64,000 nucleotides of DNA from Pseudomonas sp. Root562 (GTDB taxonomy: Bacteria; Pseudomonadota; Gammaproteobacteria; Pseudomonadales; Pseudomonadaceae). A program made the translations under genes and the position numbers. This document shows positions 38,021 to 45,611 of this stretch, piece after piece (position 1 is the first letter of the stretch; every line of letters starts with the position of its first letter). The stretch spans positions 489,430 through 553,429 of the forward strand of contig NZ_LMGK01000012.1 in the NCBI RefSeq assembly GCF_001427125.1, written 5' to 3'. The notes below the pieces were generated by a model. It ran no database searches. It was not told the DNA's origin and saw nothing but the letters and a program-made list of their open reading frames with translations.

Positions 38021-39046
38021 ATGAAAGCGTCTATTTTTCGTGAGTTCGGTGGCCCGAACGTTCTGCGCTACGAGGACGTTGCTACGCCAAGCGCACGCCC
38101 AGGACACGTGGTCATTCGGGTACTAGCTGCAGGCATCAATCGACTTGAACTCTACCTGCGTGAAGGTGCTATCACCCGTGATCTCGCTTTGCCTCATATT
38201 CTTGGGTCGGATGCGGTTGGGGAAGTAGTCGAGTTGGGTGCCGGTGTGACCGACTTCTCACTGGGTGAACGTGTAGTACCTATGCCTGGTTACCCGCTAG
38301 ATAAAGCTGACTATGCATTTTCCCCCATGAGTGCAGCTCCCAGCTATGCCATTGCAGGCATTATGAGTTGGGGGGCCTATGCTGAGTACATGGAAGTTCC
38401 CGCGCATTGGTTGCTGCGCGACGATACGGGCCTGTCCCCAGAGGAGCTTGCGACGTTGCCAATGGTCCTAGTGACTGCTGTGCGCGCTGTGAGAGTCGTA
38501 GGCGCGGTGAAAGCGGGAGACACCGTTTTGGTCCAAGCGGGCGGTTCGGGTACAGGTTCGATGAGCATCCAAATCGCTAAGGCGCTTGGCGCCAGGGTCG
38601 TAACCACAGTTAGTAACGATGAGAAAGCTGAAGTCGCACGAAAGCTCGGTGCCGATCTGGTCATCAACAGCAAGCGTGAAGACTTTGTAGCAGTCTCTCG
38701 CGAGTGGACAGGAGGTAAAGGTATGGATGTAACGATCGACAACCTCGGTGGTGAAATTCTTGCCCGCAGTATTGAAGCCACGCGTCCTACTGGCACTGTG
38801 GTTACCTTGGGCTTCGTCGCAGGGTCTGAGCTGAATCTTGATATTCGTAGCTTTTTCTTCAGCCAGCGTCGGCTGCTTGGGACGCTTATGGGGGATTTGG
38901 ACGACCTGCGTTTCGGGTTGGATTTGATAAGGAAAGGCGCTGTGCGCCCAGTACTGGATCAAGTAATTCCGCTTTCTGAAGCAGCTCGTGCTCATGAGCT
39001 ACTCGGGGAAGGGCGTGTGTCGGGCAATCTAGTGCTGAAGCCTTGA
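38021..39046 (+). CDS. Zinc-independent MDR oxidoreductase (quinone reductase-like)
   Basis: A 341-residue medium-chain dehydrogenase/reductase. It has an N-terminal GroES-like domain (PGHVVIRVLAAGINRLELYLREG) and a Rossmann domain, VLVQAGGSGTGSMSIQIAKALGA, around residues 167-190. The alcohol-dehydrogenase zinc ligands are not evident, suggesting an NADPH quinone/enone reductase. Start at 38021 after GGAG is preferred over an upstream ATG at 37958. It forms a run with Rid and hydrolase genes that fits removal of electrophiles. Substrate unknown. Confidence 0.85.
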   Translation: MKASIFREFGGPNVLRYEDVATPSARPGHVVIRVLAAGINRLELYLREGAITRDLALPHILGSDAVGEVVELGAGVTDFSLGERVVPMPGYPLDKADYAFSPMSAAPSYAIAGIMSWGAYAEYMEVPAHWLLRDDTGLSPEELATLPMVLVTAVRAVRVVGAVKAGDTVLVQAGGSGTGSMSIQIAKALGARVVTTVSNDEKAEVARKLGADLVINSKREDFVAVSREWTGGKGMDVTIDNLGGEILARSIEATRPTGTVVTLGFVAGSELNLDIRSFFFSQRRLLGTLMGDLDDLRFGLDLIRKGAVRPVLDQVIPLSEAARAHELLGEGRVSGNLVLKP

Positions 39047-39059
39047 TTCGGAGTAGATC

Positions 39060-39575
39060 ATGAAGACACCTATATCATTGGAATTATCGCCCGACGCGCT
39101 AAGTGGCGACGAGATTGCTGAAAGACTGCGCTTGCTCGGTATTACGTTACCGGAGCCCCCTAAGCCGGTCGGTTCCTATAGTGCGGTGATGATTCGCAAT
39201 GGCATAGGGGCTGTTTCTGGGCAGTTTCCTTTAGTTAACAGCAAACTTTTCCACCCTGGTGTGGTTGGCTTCCAAATAAGTGAAGCCGAGGGCTACGCCG
39301 CTGCAAGAGCGGCAGCTCTCAATGTTATCTCGCAAATTGAAACGGCCTTAGGTGGGTTTCAACGGTTTGGCGGGTTATTGCGTTTGGAAGGGTATGTTGC
39401 CAGTGCACAGGATTTCCTTGCACAGCCACATGTGCTGGATGGAGCGTCAGAGCTTTTTGTGTCTGTTTTTGGCCAGTCTCTTGGTAGCCATAGCCGGACG
39501 GCATTCTCTGTAACGCAGCTACCGCTTGGAGCATCTGTAGAACTAGCAGTGACCTTCGCAGTGACGAATGATTAA
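39060..39575 (+). CDS. Rid/YjgF-family protein
   Basis: A 171-residue Rid-family protein with an N-terminal extension. The core runs from PPKPVGSYSAVMIRNG to the family end LPLGASVELAVTFAV. The carboxylate-binding Arg of RidA enamine deaminases has a counterpart in HSRTAFSVTQLPLG. Rid proteins hydrolyse reactive imines, and E. coli RidA becomes a chaperone when chlorinated by HOCl, which suits this island. It is 13 bp after the MDR gene. Confidence 0.85.
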   Translation: MKTPISLELSPDALSGDEIAERLRLLGITLPEPPKPVGSYSAVMIRNGIGAVSGQFPLVNSKLFHPGVVGFQISEAEGYAAARAAALNVISQIETALGGFQRFGGLLRLEGYVASAQDFLAQPHVLDGASELFVSVFGQSLGSHSRTAFSVTQLPLGASVELAVTFAVTND

Positions 39576-39668
39576 TTGCAAGTTGCTGTAGCGCCACTGC
39601 TAAGGCAGATTATTATGGAGTTAAAACGTTGGTAGGCACTAAACTTAAAAGAAAATAGAGAGGGATTT

Positions 39669-40622
39669 ATGAAGCTAAATATGAAATCTTTTTTGATTGC
39701 TGGTTTGGTTACTACCTTAGGCTTGATCGCAAGTGTCGCTTCGGCGTCCCCGATTTTAAATCAAACCCGCCACCAGACTATTAATATCGATGGAGTAGAA
39801 GTTTTCTATCGCGAGGCAGGTGATAAGAGTGCTCCGACAGTTTTATTGCTGCACGGGTTTGGTGCATCCTCCCACATGTTTCGCGATTTAATTCCGAAAT
39901 TGGCTACGAAGTACCATGTGGTCGCACCAGATTTACCGGGGTTTGGATTGACTACAGTCGATCCTACAAGAAAGTTTATTTATAATTTTGATAATCTTGC
40001 AGCGGTAGTACAAAGGTTTACAGAAGCTAAAGCTTTAAACAAATATGCCATCTATGTTTTTGATTATGGTGCACCTGTAGGTTGGCGTCTTGCTGTTAAA
40101 AACCCTGAAAAAATCACAGCCATCATCACTCAAAATGGGAATGCCTACGAAGAAGGGCTTAGCCCAGGGTGGGCAGATATGCGTAAAGCCTGGGCGGATC
40201 CATCCCTTGAAAATCGCGAAGCGTTGCGAAAACTGAATACGCTGGAAATGACCAAGTGGCAGTACACCGAGGGAGTAAATGATCCTGCGCTTATCGCGCC
40301 TGAGAGCTACATGTTGGCACAGGCAGCTGTGGAGCGTCTGGGCGTCGACATCCAACTCGACTTGATTATGAACTATGGCGAAAACATCAAGCAATATGCT
40401 GAGGTGCAAGAATACTTTAGAACTAGGCAGCCTGCCCTATTAGCGATCTGGGGGAAAAATGACCCTTTCTTCCTCCCCGCTGGTGCTGAGGCGTTCAAAC
40501 GGGATATTCCAAATGCAGAAATCGTATTGCTCGATACCGGTCACTTTGCAATTGAAACTCATGGAGATGTAATTGCCGAGAGAATGCTTAATTTTCTTGG
40601 TAATAATTCGAAGAACTTGTAA
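39669..40622 (+). CDS. Exported alpha/beta hydrolase (epoxide hydrolase/dehalogenase-like)
   Basis: A 317-residue protein with a signal peptide (to about ASA, residue 27). It has the oxyanion motif LLHGFGASSHMF, a nucleophile elbow VFDYGAPVGW with Asp instead of Ser, and a catalytic His in LDTGHFAIETH. An Asp nucleophile points to epoxide hydrolase or haloalkane dehalogenase chemistry in the periplasm, perhaps acting on chlorinated or epoxidised products. That is inference. Confidence 0.85.
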   Translation: MKLNMKSFLIAGLVTTLGLIASVASASPILNQTRHQTINIDGVEVFYREAGDKSAPTVLLLHGFGASSHMFRDLIPKLATKYHVVAPDLPGFGLTTVDPTRKFIYNFDNLAAVVQRFTEAKALNKYAIYVFDYGAPVGWRLAVKNPEKITAIITQNGNAYEEGLSPGWADMRKAWADPSLENREALRKLNTLEMTKWQYTEGVNDPALIAPESYMLAQAAVERLGVDIQLDLIMNYGENIKQYAEVQEYFRTRQPALLAIWGKNDPFFLPAGAEAFKRDIPNAEIVLLDTGHFAIETHGDVIAERMLNFLGNNSKNL

Positions 40623-40789
40623 GCGTAATAGTAATTTTTCTTCGCTCTGAATCCACCAATGTCGGTTTGAAAGCTGACATTGGAGATCGCCTGATCTCAG
40701 GCGTAATTATGAACGCCGCAGCATGATTAAACAGCCTCTTTAAAAAGAGGCGGCTGAGCGTTCACTCATGCATGACAAAAGGTAACTTT

Positions 40790-41326
40790 ATGAATCGTTT
40801 GAATGTAACGGGCGTTGATGACGCGACCGGTCACTCTGCAGAAGTATTCGCCTCTATTAAGCGTGCTTTTGGTGGAGTGCCCAATGCTTTTCTAGTCGCA
40901 GGTACTAACAGTCCTCTCGCTTTGGAAGCCGCGCTCGCACTCGATAGTGCTCTACATAAGGGAAGTCTAAGCGTAAAGGAAATCGAGGTAATCAAACTCG
41001 CCGTCAGCCAGGCTTCAGGATGTGATTATTGCCTTGCAGCACATACTGTGATCGGGAAAGGTGCCGGTCTTAAGGACGACGAAATACTCGCGGCACGCCA
41101 CAATACGCCTTCTGGCAATTCCAAATTTGATGCTTTGTCGAAGTTCGCTAGAACGCTCGTTAGTACATCGGGTACCCTCGCGATCGAAGCCGTTAATACT
41201 GTCAAAGAAGTCGGTTATTCAGATCAGCAGATTGTGGATGTCGTGCTTGCTGTTTCAAGTATCACATTTACTAATTTAATTAACCGTATAAATGATACTC
41301 CGCTAGATTTTCCAGCGGTTAGCTGA
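40790..41326 (+). CDS. Second AhpD-like CMD-family protein
   Basis: A 178-residue paralogue of the gene at 34979, with the same redox motif GCDYCLAAHTVIGKGAG and the same end (INRINDTPLDFPAV versus FNRVNDTVIEFPKV). Start at 40790 after AAGGTAAC. It precedes a second DUF417 gene, repeating the pair seen near the RclR-like regulator. An intergenic palindrome (CCAATGTCGG...CTGACATTGG, about 40656-40684) lies upstream and could act as a terminator of the hydrolase gene. Confidence 0.86.
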   Translation: MNRLNVTGVDDATGHSAEVFASIKRAFGGVPNAFLVAGTNSPLALEAALALDSALHKGSLSVKEIEVIKLAVSQASGCDYCLAAHTVIGKGAGLKDDEILAARHNTPSGNSKFDALSKFARTLVSTSGTLAIEAVNTVKEVGYSDQQIVDVVLAVSSITFTNLINRINDTPLDFPAVS

Positions 41327-41436
41327 AAATCAGTCGGTGCCGCACGGTCGCCGTGCGGCACTGATACCGGCGTTATTCTGCCTCGTGCAAAATTGTATCT
41401 TTTTAGCAAATAAATATTTCTCCGTGAGTGTCTAAA

Positions 41437-41979
41437 ATGACGAATCCACAGCTCAAGAATCAAACTTCATTATTTGGCATTGAGAAGTTGCGCGTTTGGG
41501 GCGACAAAATCATGCTGCTTAGTATTTATGGTTTATACTGTGCCTTAGCTGTAATCTATTTTTGGTTTGGCGGTATGAAGTTCACTCAATACGAAGCACA
41601 AGGTTTAGTACCGCTTGTTAGCAACAGCCCGGTGGTAGGTTGGACATATGAAATGCTCAGCGTGGGTAATTTTTCTAGTGCGCTTGGTTATATAGAGGTC
41701 TTGATTGGAGCCCTTATCCTCGGTCGCATCGTATCACCAAAGATTTCATTGCTCGGTGGTGTGTTATCTGTTGGGTTATTTTTAACCACGATAAGCTTTA
41801 TGTTTTCTACTCCTGGAGTTATTGAGGAAGGCCTTGGTTTTCCCGCTATTACGGTGTCTCTTGGGCAGTTTTTGCTAAAGGATGTTGCACTTCTCGCAGT
41901 ATCAATATTTATCGTCGGTCATTCACTTTCGGCACTCGAATCCAAAGATGATGGTTTCGTAATATTTGAAAACAGGTAA
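41437..41979 (+). CDS. Second DUF417 (RclC-type) membrane protein
   Basis: A 180-residue four-helix membrane protein of the same family as 35635, with IYFWFGGMKFTQYEAQGLVPLVSNSP, GYIEVLIGALIL and LGFPAITVSLGQFLLKDVALL (in separate blocks). A GTG three codons upstream (41428) is an alternative start, and neither has a strong ribosome site. It lies 6 bp before the Rof-like gene. The duplicated AhpD/DUF417 pairing suggests the two proteins work together. Confidence 0.85.
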   Translation: MTNPQLKNQTSLFGIEKLRVWGDKIMLLSIYGLYCALAVIYFWFGGMKFTQYEAQGLVPLVSNSPVVGWTYEMLSVGNFSSALGYIEVLIGALILGRIVSPKISLLGGVLSVGLFLTTISFMFSTPGVIEEGLGFPAITVSLGQFLLKDVALLAVSIFIVGHSLSALESKDDGFVIFENR

Positions 41980-41984
41980 TTGAT

Positions 41985-42260
41985 ATGACATATCAGCCAC
42001 TGGACTGCGGTCTCTACGATTTTATTGAAATGGTCTGTATGCGACATAATTTGCTCGATGTGGAAATGTTAGACGGCCAACGTATAAAAGCACGAGCTTT
42101 AACTACAAAAACCTCCGCTTCCAAGGAAGAGTATCTTCAACTGGAGTCCCCGAATTTACTTCAAGAGGTGAGGTTGGATATGATTTCTGCAATAACAGTT
42201 ATGGACGAGGGGGAGGGTTATCAGCGAAAAGACTTCACTATAGGTTCTTGCGCCATCTGA
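41985..42260 (+). CDS. rof: Rof-like Rho-binding antiterminator
   Basis: A 91-residue protein resembling E. coli Rof (YaeO). It starts MTYQPLDCGLYDFIEMVCMRHNLLDVEMLDG, with the conserved TYQPxxCxxYDxxE pattern, and ends in an RLDMISAITV strand like Rof's RLDKI. Rof binds the RNA site of Rho and inhibits termination. Its presence 5 bp after a DUF417 gene suggests it is expressed under stress to relieve Rho termination on this AT-rich cargo or more widely. The role here is inference. Confidence 0.82.
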   Translation: MTYQPLDCGLYDFIEMVCMRHNLLDVEMLDGQRIKARALTTKTSASKEEYLQLESPNLLQEVRLDMISAITVMDEGEGYQRKDFTIGSCAI

Positions 42261-42584
42261 AACATTGTCGCTCAGGTTTAGTAGGTTTTTTAGAATAGGT
42301 GACAGCGTATAAATTTCAGTCCTTATGATATTTTTTCATAAATATCATTCCAGATGGCTGGGGCGATATGTAATTACGAGCCCGCTGGCGCACACCAGAC
42401 CGACCTGATTGCCGCGGATCAGCAGGTGAGTTATTGCCACGCTCAGATTGAGGACTTTAAGACGCAACTCTCCGGAGTCGCAGCGCATTTGCGGACAGCA
42501 ACATTATGCAAACTGAAGGCTGTGTCTTAAGTCGTTCAGCCCTTCAAACGCGGTTCCTCAAGTGGCAGCAAGAAAAGAAAAGAT
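42261..42584. other. Intergenic region after rof
   Basis: 324 bp with no supported gene. The second half has coding-like GC content (from about 42360) but is broken by stops in all plus frames, so it may be a degraded gene fragment of unknown identity. Confidence 0.35.
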
Positions 42585-43120
42585 ATGAATTATAAGGTGA
42601 GGGGTGCTTCACCCACTGATGCCTTTGCTATCCAAGCCAATCTATGGACCAGTGGTTTCGGGCTCAGTCATCTCGTTCGCGTTGATACTACCGACTGTGA
42701 AAAAGATGCAAGCACGAATAGCCGCGACACTGCCAACGTATCCCTATCTGGTAGCCCAGGGTGGAAGGCAACGTCGATGGATACGCTCACGCAAGCCAGC
42801 ATCGAGCGAGAAACGCCCTGGTCGGTGGATGTCACCGTATATGTCGACCCGGCGTTGCACCGAAGGGAGGTGTGCTTTATAAGCAGCTTCTTCTAGGCCT
42901 AGAGAAACAAGGTTTTCATGTAGCCTATGCCGGCATTGCCTCACCCAACGCTGGAAGCACAGGTATCCATAAAGCGCTCGGGCTAACTCAAATCGGCACC
43001 TATCCGGAGGTTGGTTTCAAGCACGGTCAATGGCAAAGCGTGGGCTATTGGCGCAAACCGCTTTGTGCGGTCACTCCGCTAACAGCAATCATCCCGTTCA
43101 GGGAGATAAAGGAAGAGTAG
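42585..43120 (+). pseudogene. Frameshifted GNAT acetyltransferase (phosphinothricin acetyltransferase-like)
   Basis: Pieces in three frames assemble into a PAT-type N-acetyltransferase: VRGASPTDAFAIQ, then ARIAATLPTYPYLVAQ, then GYAHASQHRARNA, then WSVDVTVYVDPALHRR, and finally a long intact end KQGFHVAYAGIASPNAGSTGIHKALG...VGFKHGQWQSVGYWRKPL. At least three shifts inactivate it. The strong match of every block leaves little doubt about identity. Confidence 0.88.
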
Positions 43121-43242
43121 AGGAACAAGGTGTGAGATGACTTGACTACTTTTTGTCGCCATCAATACCAGGCTGTTCGCTGGGAGCTATGCTTAGTGAT
43201 GATTAACGTTCGAGACGGTTTACCGACCAGCCGGAGGAATTA

Positions 43243-43635
43243 ATGAATTTGGCGGCGTTTACCTTGCTGCTTTCCGCAGGCGAGACCATAGACGGGTGCC
43301 CGCTCACTGACTCAGATGCAGTGGCACTCGCAAATCTGCATTTTCCTTCCCGTGCCTATTGCCTTGTTGCGGATTGGATAATCTTGGACCTAGAAGTTAC
43401 AACACGTCAGCGAGCTGCCATCGCCGCTAGAGGGCTTATCCCGGCCTTGGTTTACGCGTTGACTGTTATCCAAGATAGTAAAGGCCGTTTTGCACCTGGT
43501 GATTGGGTTAGATCAACGTTGGAGGTTTCCTTGTCCCAGAACTGCTTATTTGAGACGAAAAACACGGTTTATGTGCTCATGGGAGCCGGACGTAGGTTGC
43601 GTACAGATTTAGATATCGCACTGAGCTTGTGCTGA
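43243..43635 (+). CDS. Hypothetical protein near the transposon left end
   Basis: A 130-residue protein with a good ribosome site (GGAGGAATTA) before its ATG. It has no signal peptide or membrane helix. The second half (LVYALTVIQDSKGRFAPGDWVRSTLEVSLSQNCLFETKNTVYVLMGAG) looks like a small domain family common in pseudomonads, possibly DUF6957; that name is from memory and unverified. It is the last gene of the element, about 50 bp before the end repeats. Function unknown. Confidence 0.75.
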   Translation: MNLAAFTLLLSAGETIDGCPLTDSDAVALANLHFPSRAYCLVADWIILDLEVTTRQRAAIAARGLIPALVYALTVIQDSKGRFAPGDWVRSTLEVSLSQNCLFETKNTVYVLMGAGRRLRTDLDIALSLC

Positions 43636-43686
43636 AGACAGCAGTTTATGGGCTCTCCCTTCATGGCTGCTTACTTCTAGCTCTTC

Positions 43687-43834
43687 GTGTCAAACTATGT
43701 TGTGAGCAATCGGGCCCTGTATTTCAAACGCAGCCCATCTGGGTCAATCTATGTTGCTTATGTCTTTATCCCGAATCATCCTACAGACCCCGATTTAGGC
43801 TAGGGTTTGTGTCAAACTATGTTGTTGGTACCCA
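43687..43834. repeat. Left end: three TnsB-type repeats and tip
   Basis: Inverted copies of the right-end repeat lie at 43687-43702 (GTGTCAAACTATGTTG), 43741-43756 (GGGTCAATCTATGTTG) and 43809-43824 (GTGTCAAACTATGTTG). The outermost lies 10 bp from the tip, exactly as at the right end. The spacing is wide (54 and 68 bp), like the dispersed sites of Tn7L. Confidence 0.9.
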
Positions 43835-43839
43835 ACCTC
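43835..43839. repeat. Target site duplication, distal copy
   Basis: ACCTC, matching 10312-10316 and directly abutting the element's CA tip. Uninterrupted glmS downstream DNA resumes here. Confidence 0.85.
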
Positions 43840-43840
43840 C

Positions 43841-43871
43841 AAAATCGCAGCCCAAGGGTTGCGATTTTTTT
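43841..43871 (+). terminator. Original glmS terminator, displaced by the transposon
   Basis: Stem AAAATCGCAGCC/GGTTGCGATTTT (one G-U pair) followed by T residues. It would sit about 25 bp after the glmS stop region in the empty site. It now lies 33.5 kb from glmS and can only serve transcripts leaving the element. Confidence 0.8.
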
Positions 43872-43891
43872 ATCTGAATCGAGGACACTCC

Positions 43892-44794
43892 ATGGACCGC
43901 TTTCAGGAAATGCAGGTCTTCGCCGCGGTCGCCCAGGACCAGGGTTTTTCCGCGGCAGCACGGCGGTTGGGGTTGTCGGCGGCCAGTGTCACCCGGGCGG
44001 TGGCGGCGCTGGAGAAACGCATTGGCACGCCGTTGCTCACACGCACTACGCGCAGTGTGCATCTGAGTGAGGCCGGCCAGCGTTATCTTGAAGACTGTCG
44101 CAGAATTCTTGCCGAAGTGCAGGAGGCCGAGGATTCAGCGGCAGGCAGTCATGCTCAGCCGCGTGGGCAACTGACAATCACGGCGCCGGTGTTGTTTGGT
44201 GAATTGTTTGTCACTCCATTGATGGTGGATTTTCTTACACAATTCCCGGACGTCACGATCAATGCGCTGTTGGTTGACCGTGTGGTGAATGTGGTGGAGG
44301 AGGGCATCGATGTGGCTGTGCGCATCGGTGAGCTTCCGGATAGCAATCAGCACGCCATTCGCGTGGGTGAGGTGCGGCGGGTGGTTTGCGTATCACCGGC
44401 ATTCCTGGCGGCTAATGGACATCCGACTCACCCGCAGGATTTGGCTCGAGGACCGGTTATCGCGACGTCTGCGACGGGCCAGTTACGCAGCTGGCCGTTT
44501 CTGGAAGGGGGCGAGCCCATCAGTGTGCGCACCGATCCCCGGTTGGTGGTTACGGCGAATCAGGCGGCGATCACCGCGGCTTGCCTTGGCTTGGGTTACA
44601 CCCGGGTCTTGTCTTATCAAGTGGCACGCAAAGTCGCGGCAGGGGAGCTGGAAATTGTCCTGGCGAATTTCGAGATGCCTCCCTTGCCTATCCATGTGGT
44701 GTACCAGGGCGGACGCAAGGCTGCGGCGCGGGTTCGCAGTTTTGTCGACTTTACTGTCAAGGCGTTGAGGGAACATCCAGCCCTGCAGGTCTGA
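43892..44794 (+). CDS. LysR-family regulator
   Basis: A 300-residue LysR regulator. The HTH is MQVFAAVAQDQGFSAAARRLGLSAASVTRAVAALE (residues about 6-40, in blocks) and is followed by a typical effector domain (GQLTITAPVLFGELFVTPLM). Start at 43892 after GAGGACACTCC. It belongs to the core genome next to attTn7 and precedes a GST gene by 130 bp in the same direction, which it may regulate. Its upstream region is now the transposon border. Confidence 0.9.
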   Translation: MDRFQEMQVFAAVAQDQGFSAAARRLGLSAASVTRAVAALEKRIGTPLLTRTTRSVHLSEAGQRYLEDCRRILAEVQEAEDSAAGSHAQPRGQLTITAPVLFGELFVTPLMVDFLTQFPDVTINALLVDRVVNVVEEGIDVAVRIGELPDSNQHAIRVGEVRRVVCVSPAFLAANGHPTHPQDLARGPVIATSATGQLRSWPFLEGGEPISVRTDPRLVVTANQAAITAACLGLGYTRVLSYQVARKVAAGELEIVLANFEMPPLPIHVVYQGGRKAAARVRSFVDFTVKALREHPALQV

Positions 44795-44923
44795 TACGTT
44801 ATTTCGCTGGATGAAATAATGGATTGCGTTTGTTGGTTATTCTGTTGTTTTGGTGACTGATGGAAGATGGCCCCCCAAGGTGCTGATCTCCCTGAACAAC
44901 ACCACTCAAGCGCGGAGTCGATC

Positions 44924-45550
44924 ATGCAAGCCATCAAACTCTACAATTTTCCCCGTTCCGGCCACGCCCATCGTGTGCAGCTGATGCTGTCCCTGCTGCA
45001 ACTGCCGACCGAGTTGATTTTGGTCGACCTCGCCAAAGGCGAACACAAAAAGCCCGAGTTCCTGGCGCTCAATGCTTTTGGCCAGATTCCGGTGCTTGAT
45101 GATCAAGGTGTGGTGTTGGCGGATTCCAACGCGATCCTGGTTTACCTGGCGCAAAAATATGGCAATGGTCGTTGGTTGCCCACCGATCCGGTCGGCGCTG
45201 CCAAAGTCCAGCGCTGGTTGTCGGCCGCTGCCGGCCCTATCGCCTTTGGTCCGGCCAGGGCGCGTTTGATCACGGTGTTTGGTGCGCCTTACAACCCTGA
45301 CGAGGTGATTCCTTATGCCCACAGCGTGCTCAAGGTCATCGATAAGGAATTGGCCAACACTGAATTTCTCGTCGGTAACGAACCTACCATCGCCGACATA
45401 GCAGCCTACAGCTACGTTGCCCACGCACCGGAAGGCAATGTGTCGCTGGACGAGTACGCCAACATCCGCGCATGGTTGGCACGGGTCGAAGCCTTGCCTG
45501 GTTTTGTCGGCATGCCGCGCACGGTTGCCGGTCTGCAAAAAACAGCCTGA
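44924..45550 (+). CDS. Glutathione S-transferase family protein
   Basis: A 208-residue cytoplasmic GST. The N-terminal thioredoxin-like domain ([22 protein letters not shown]) contains the glutathione-binding segments [11 protein letters not shown] and [10 protein letters not shown]. The C-terminal helical domain starts near residue 88 and has [18 protein letters not shown]. Start at 44924 removes a non-homologous leader. It is followed closely by a redox fusion enzyme, suggesting a shared detoxification role. Substrate unknown. Confidence 0.9.
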   Translation: MQAIKLYNFPRSGHAHRVQLMLSLLQLPTELILVDLAKGEHKKPEFLALNAFGQIPVLDDQGVVLADSNAILVYLAQKYGNGRWLPTDPVGAAKVQRWLSAAAGPIAFGPARARLITVFGAPYNPDEVIPYAHSVLKVIDKELANTEFLVGNEPTIADIAAYSYVAHAPEGNVSLDEYANIRAWLARVEALPGFVGMPRTVAGLQKTA

Positions 45551-45611
45551 CGTTTGTGGCCCGATGATCGGGCCCTTCACGCTGTGCCATTGGCGCAGGG
45601 GAGAAGCCGTG

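Larger units (their letters stand above)
10317..43834. mobile_element. Tn7-like transposon at attTn7 (33.5 kb)
   Basis: A complete Tn7-like element. Its tips are TGGTTTTGAACAATATAG (right, near glmS) and, read inward from the other side, TGGGTACCAACAACATAG. Both are followed by a TTGACAC TnsB-type repeat and flanked by ACCTC. Core genes tnsABCD start next to the glmS-proximal end and read away from it, as in Tn7. A second tniQ gene, a type II CBASS operon, copper/silver efflux, an IS66 derivative and an oxidant-response island form the cargo. No tnsE was recognised. Insertion left glmS intact. Confidence 0.95.

Noticed and set aside
10317..43834. CRISPR array or Cascade genes for an RNA-guided Tn7 (CAST)
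   Set aside because: No regularly spaced direct repeats with unique spacers and no cas-like proteins were seen. The second TniQ alone is not evidence of RNA guidance.
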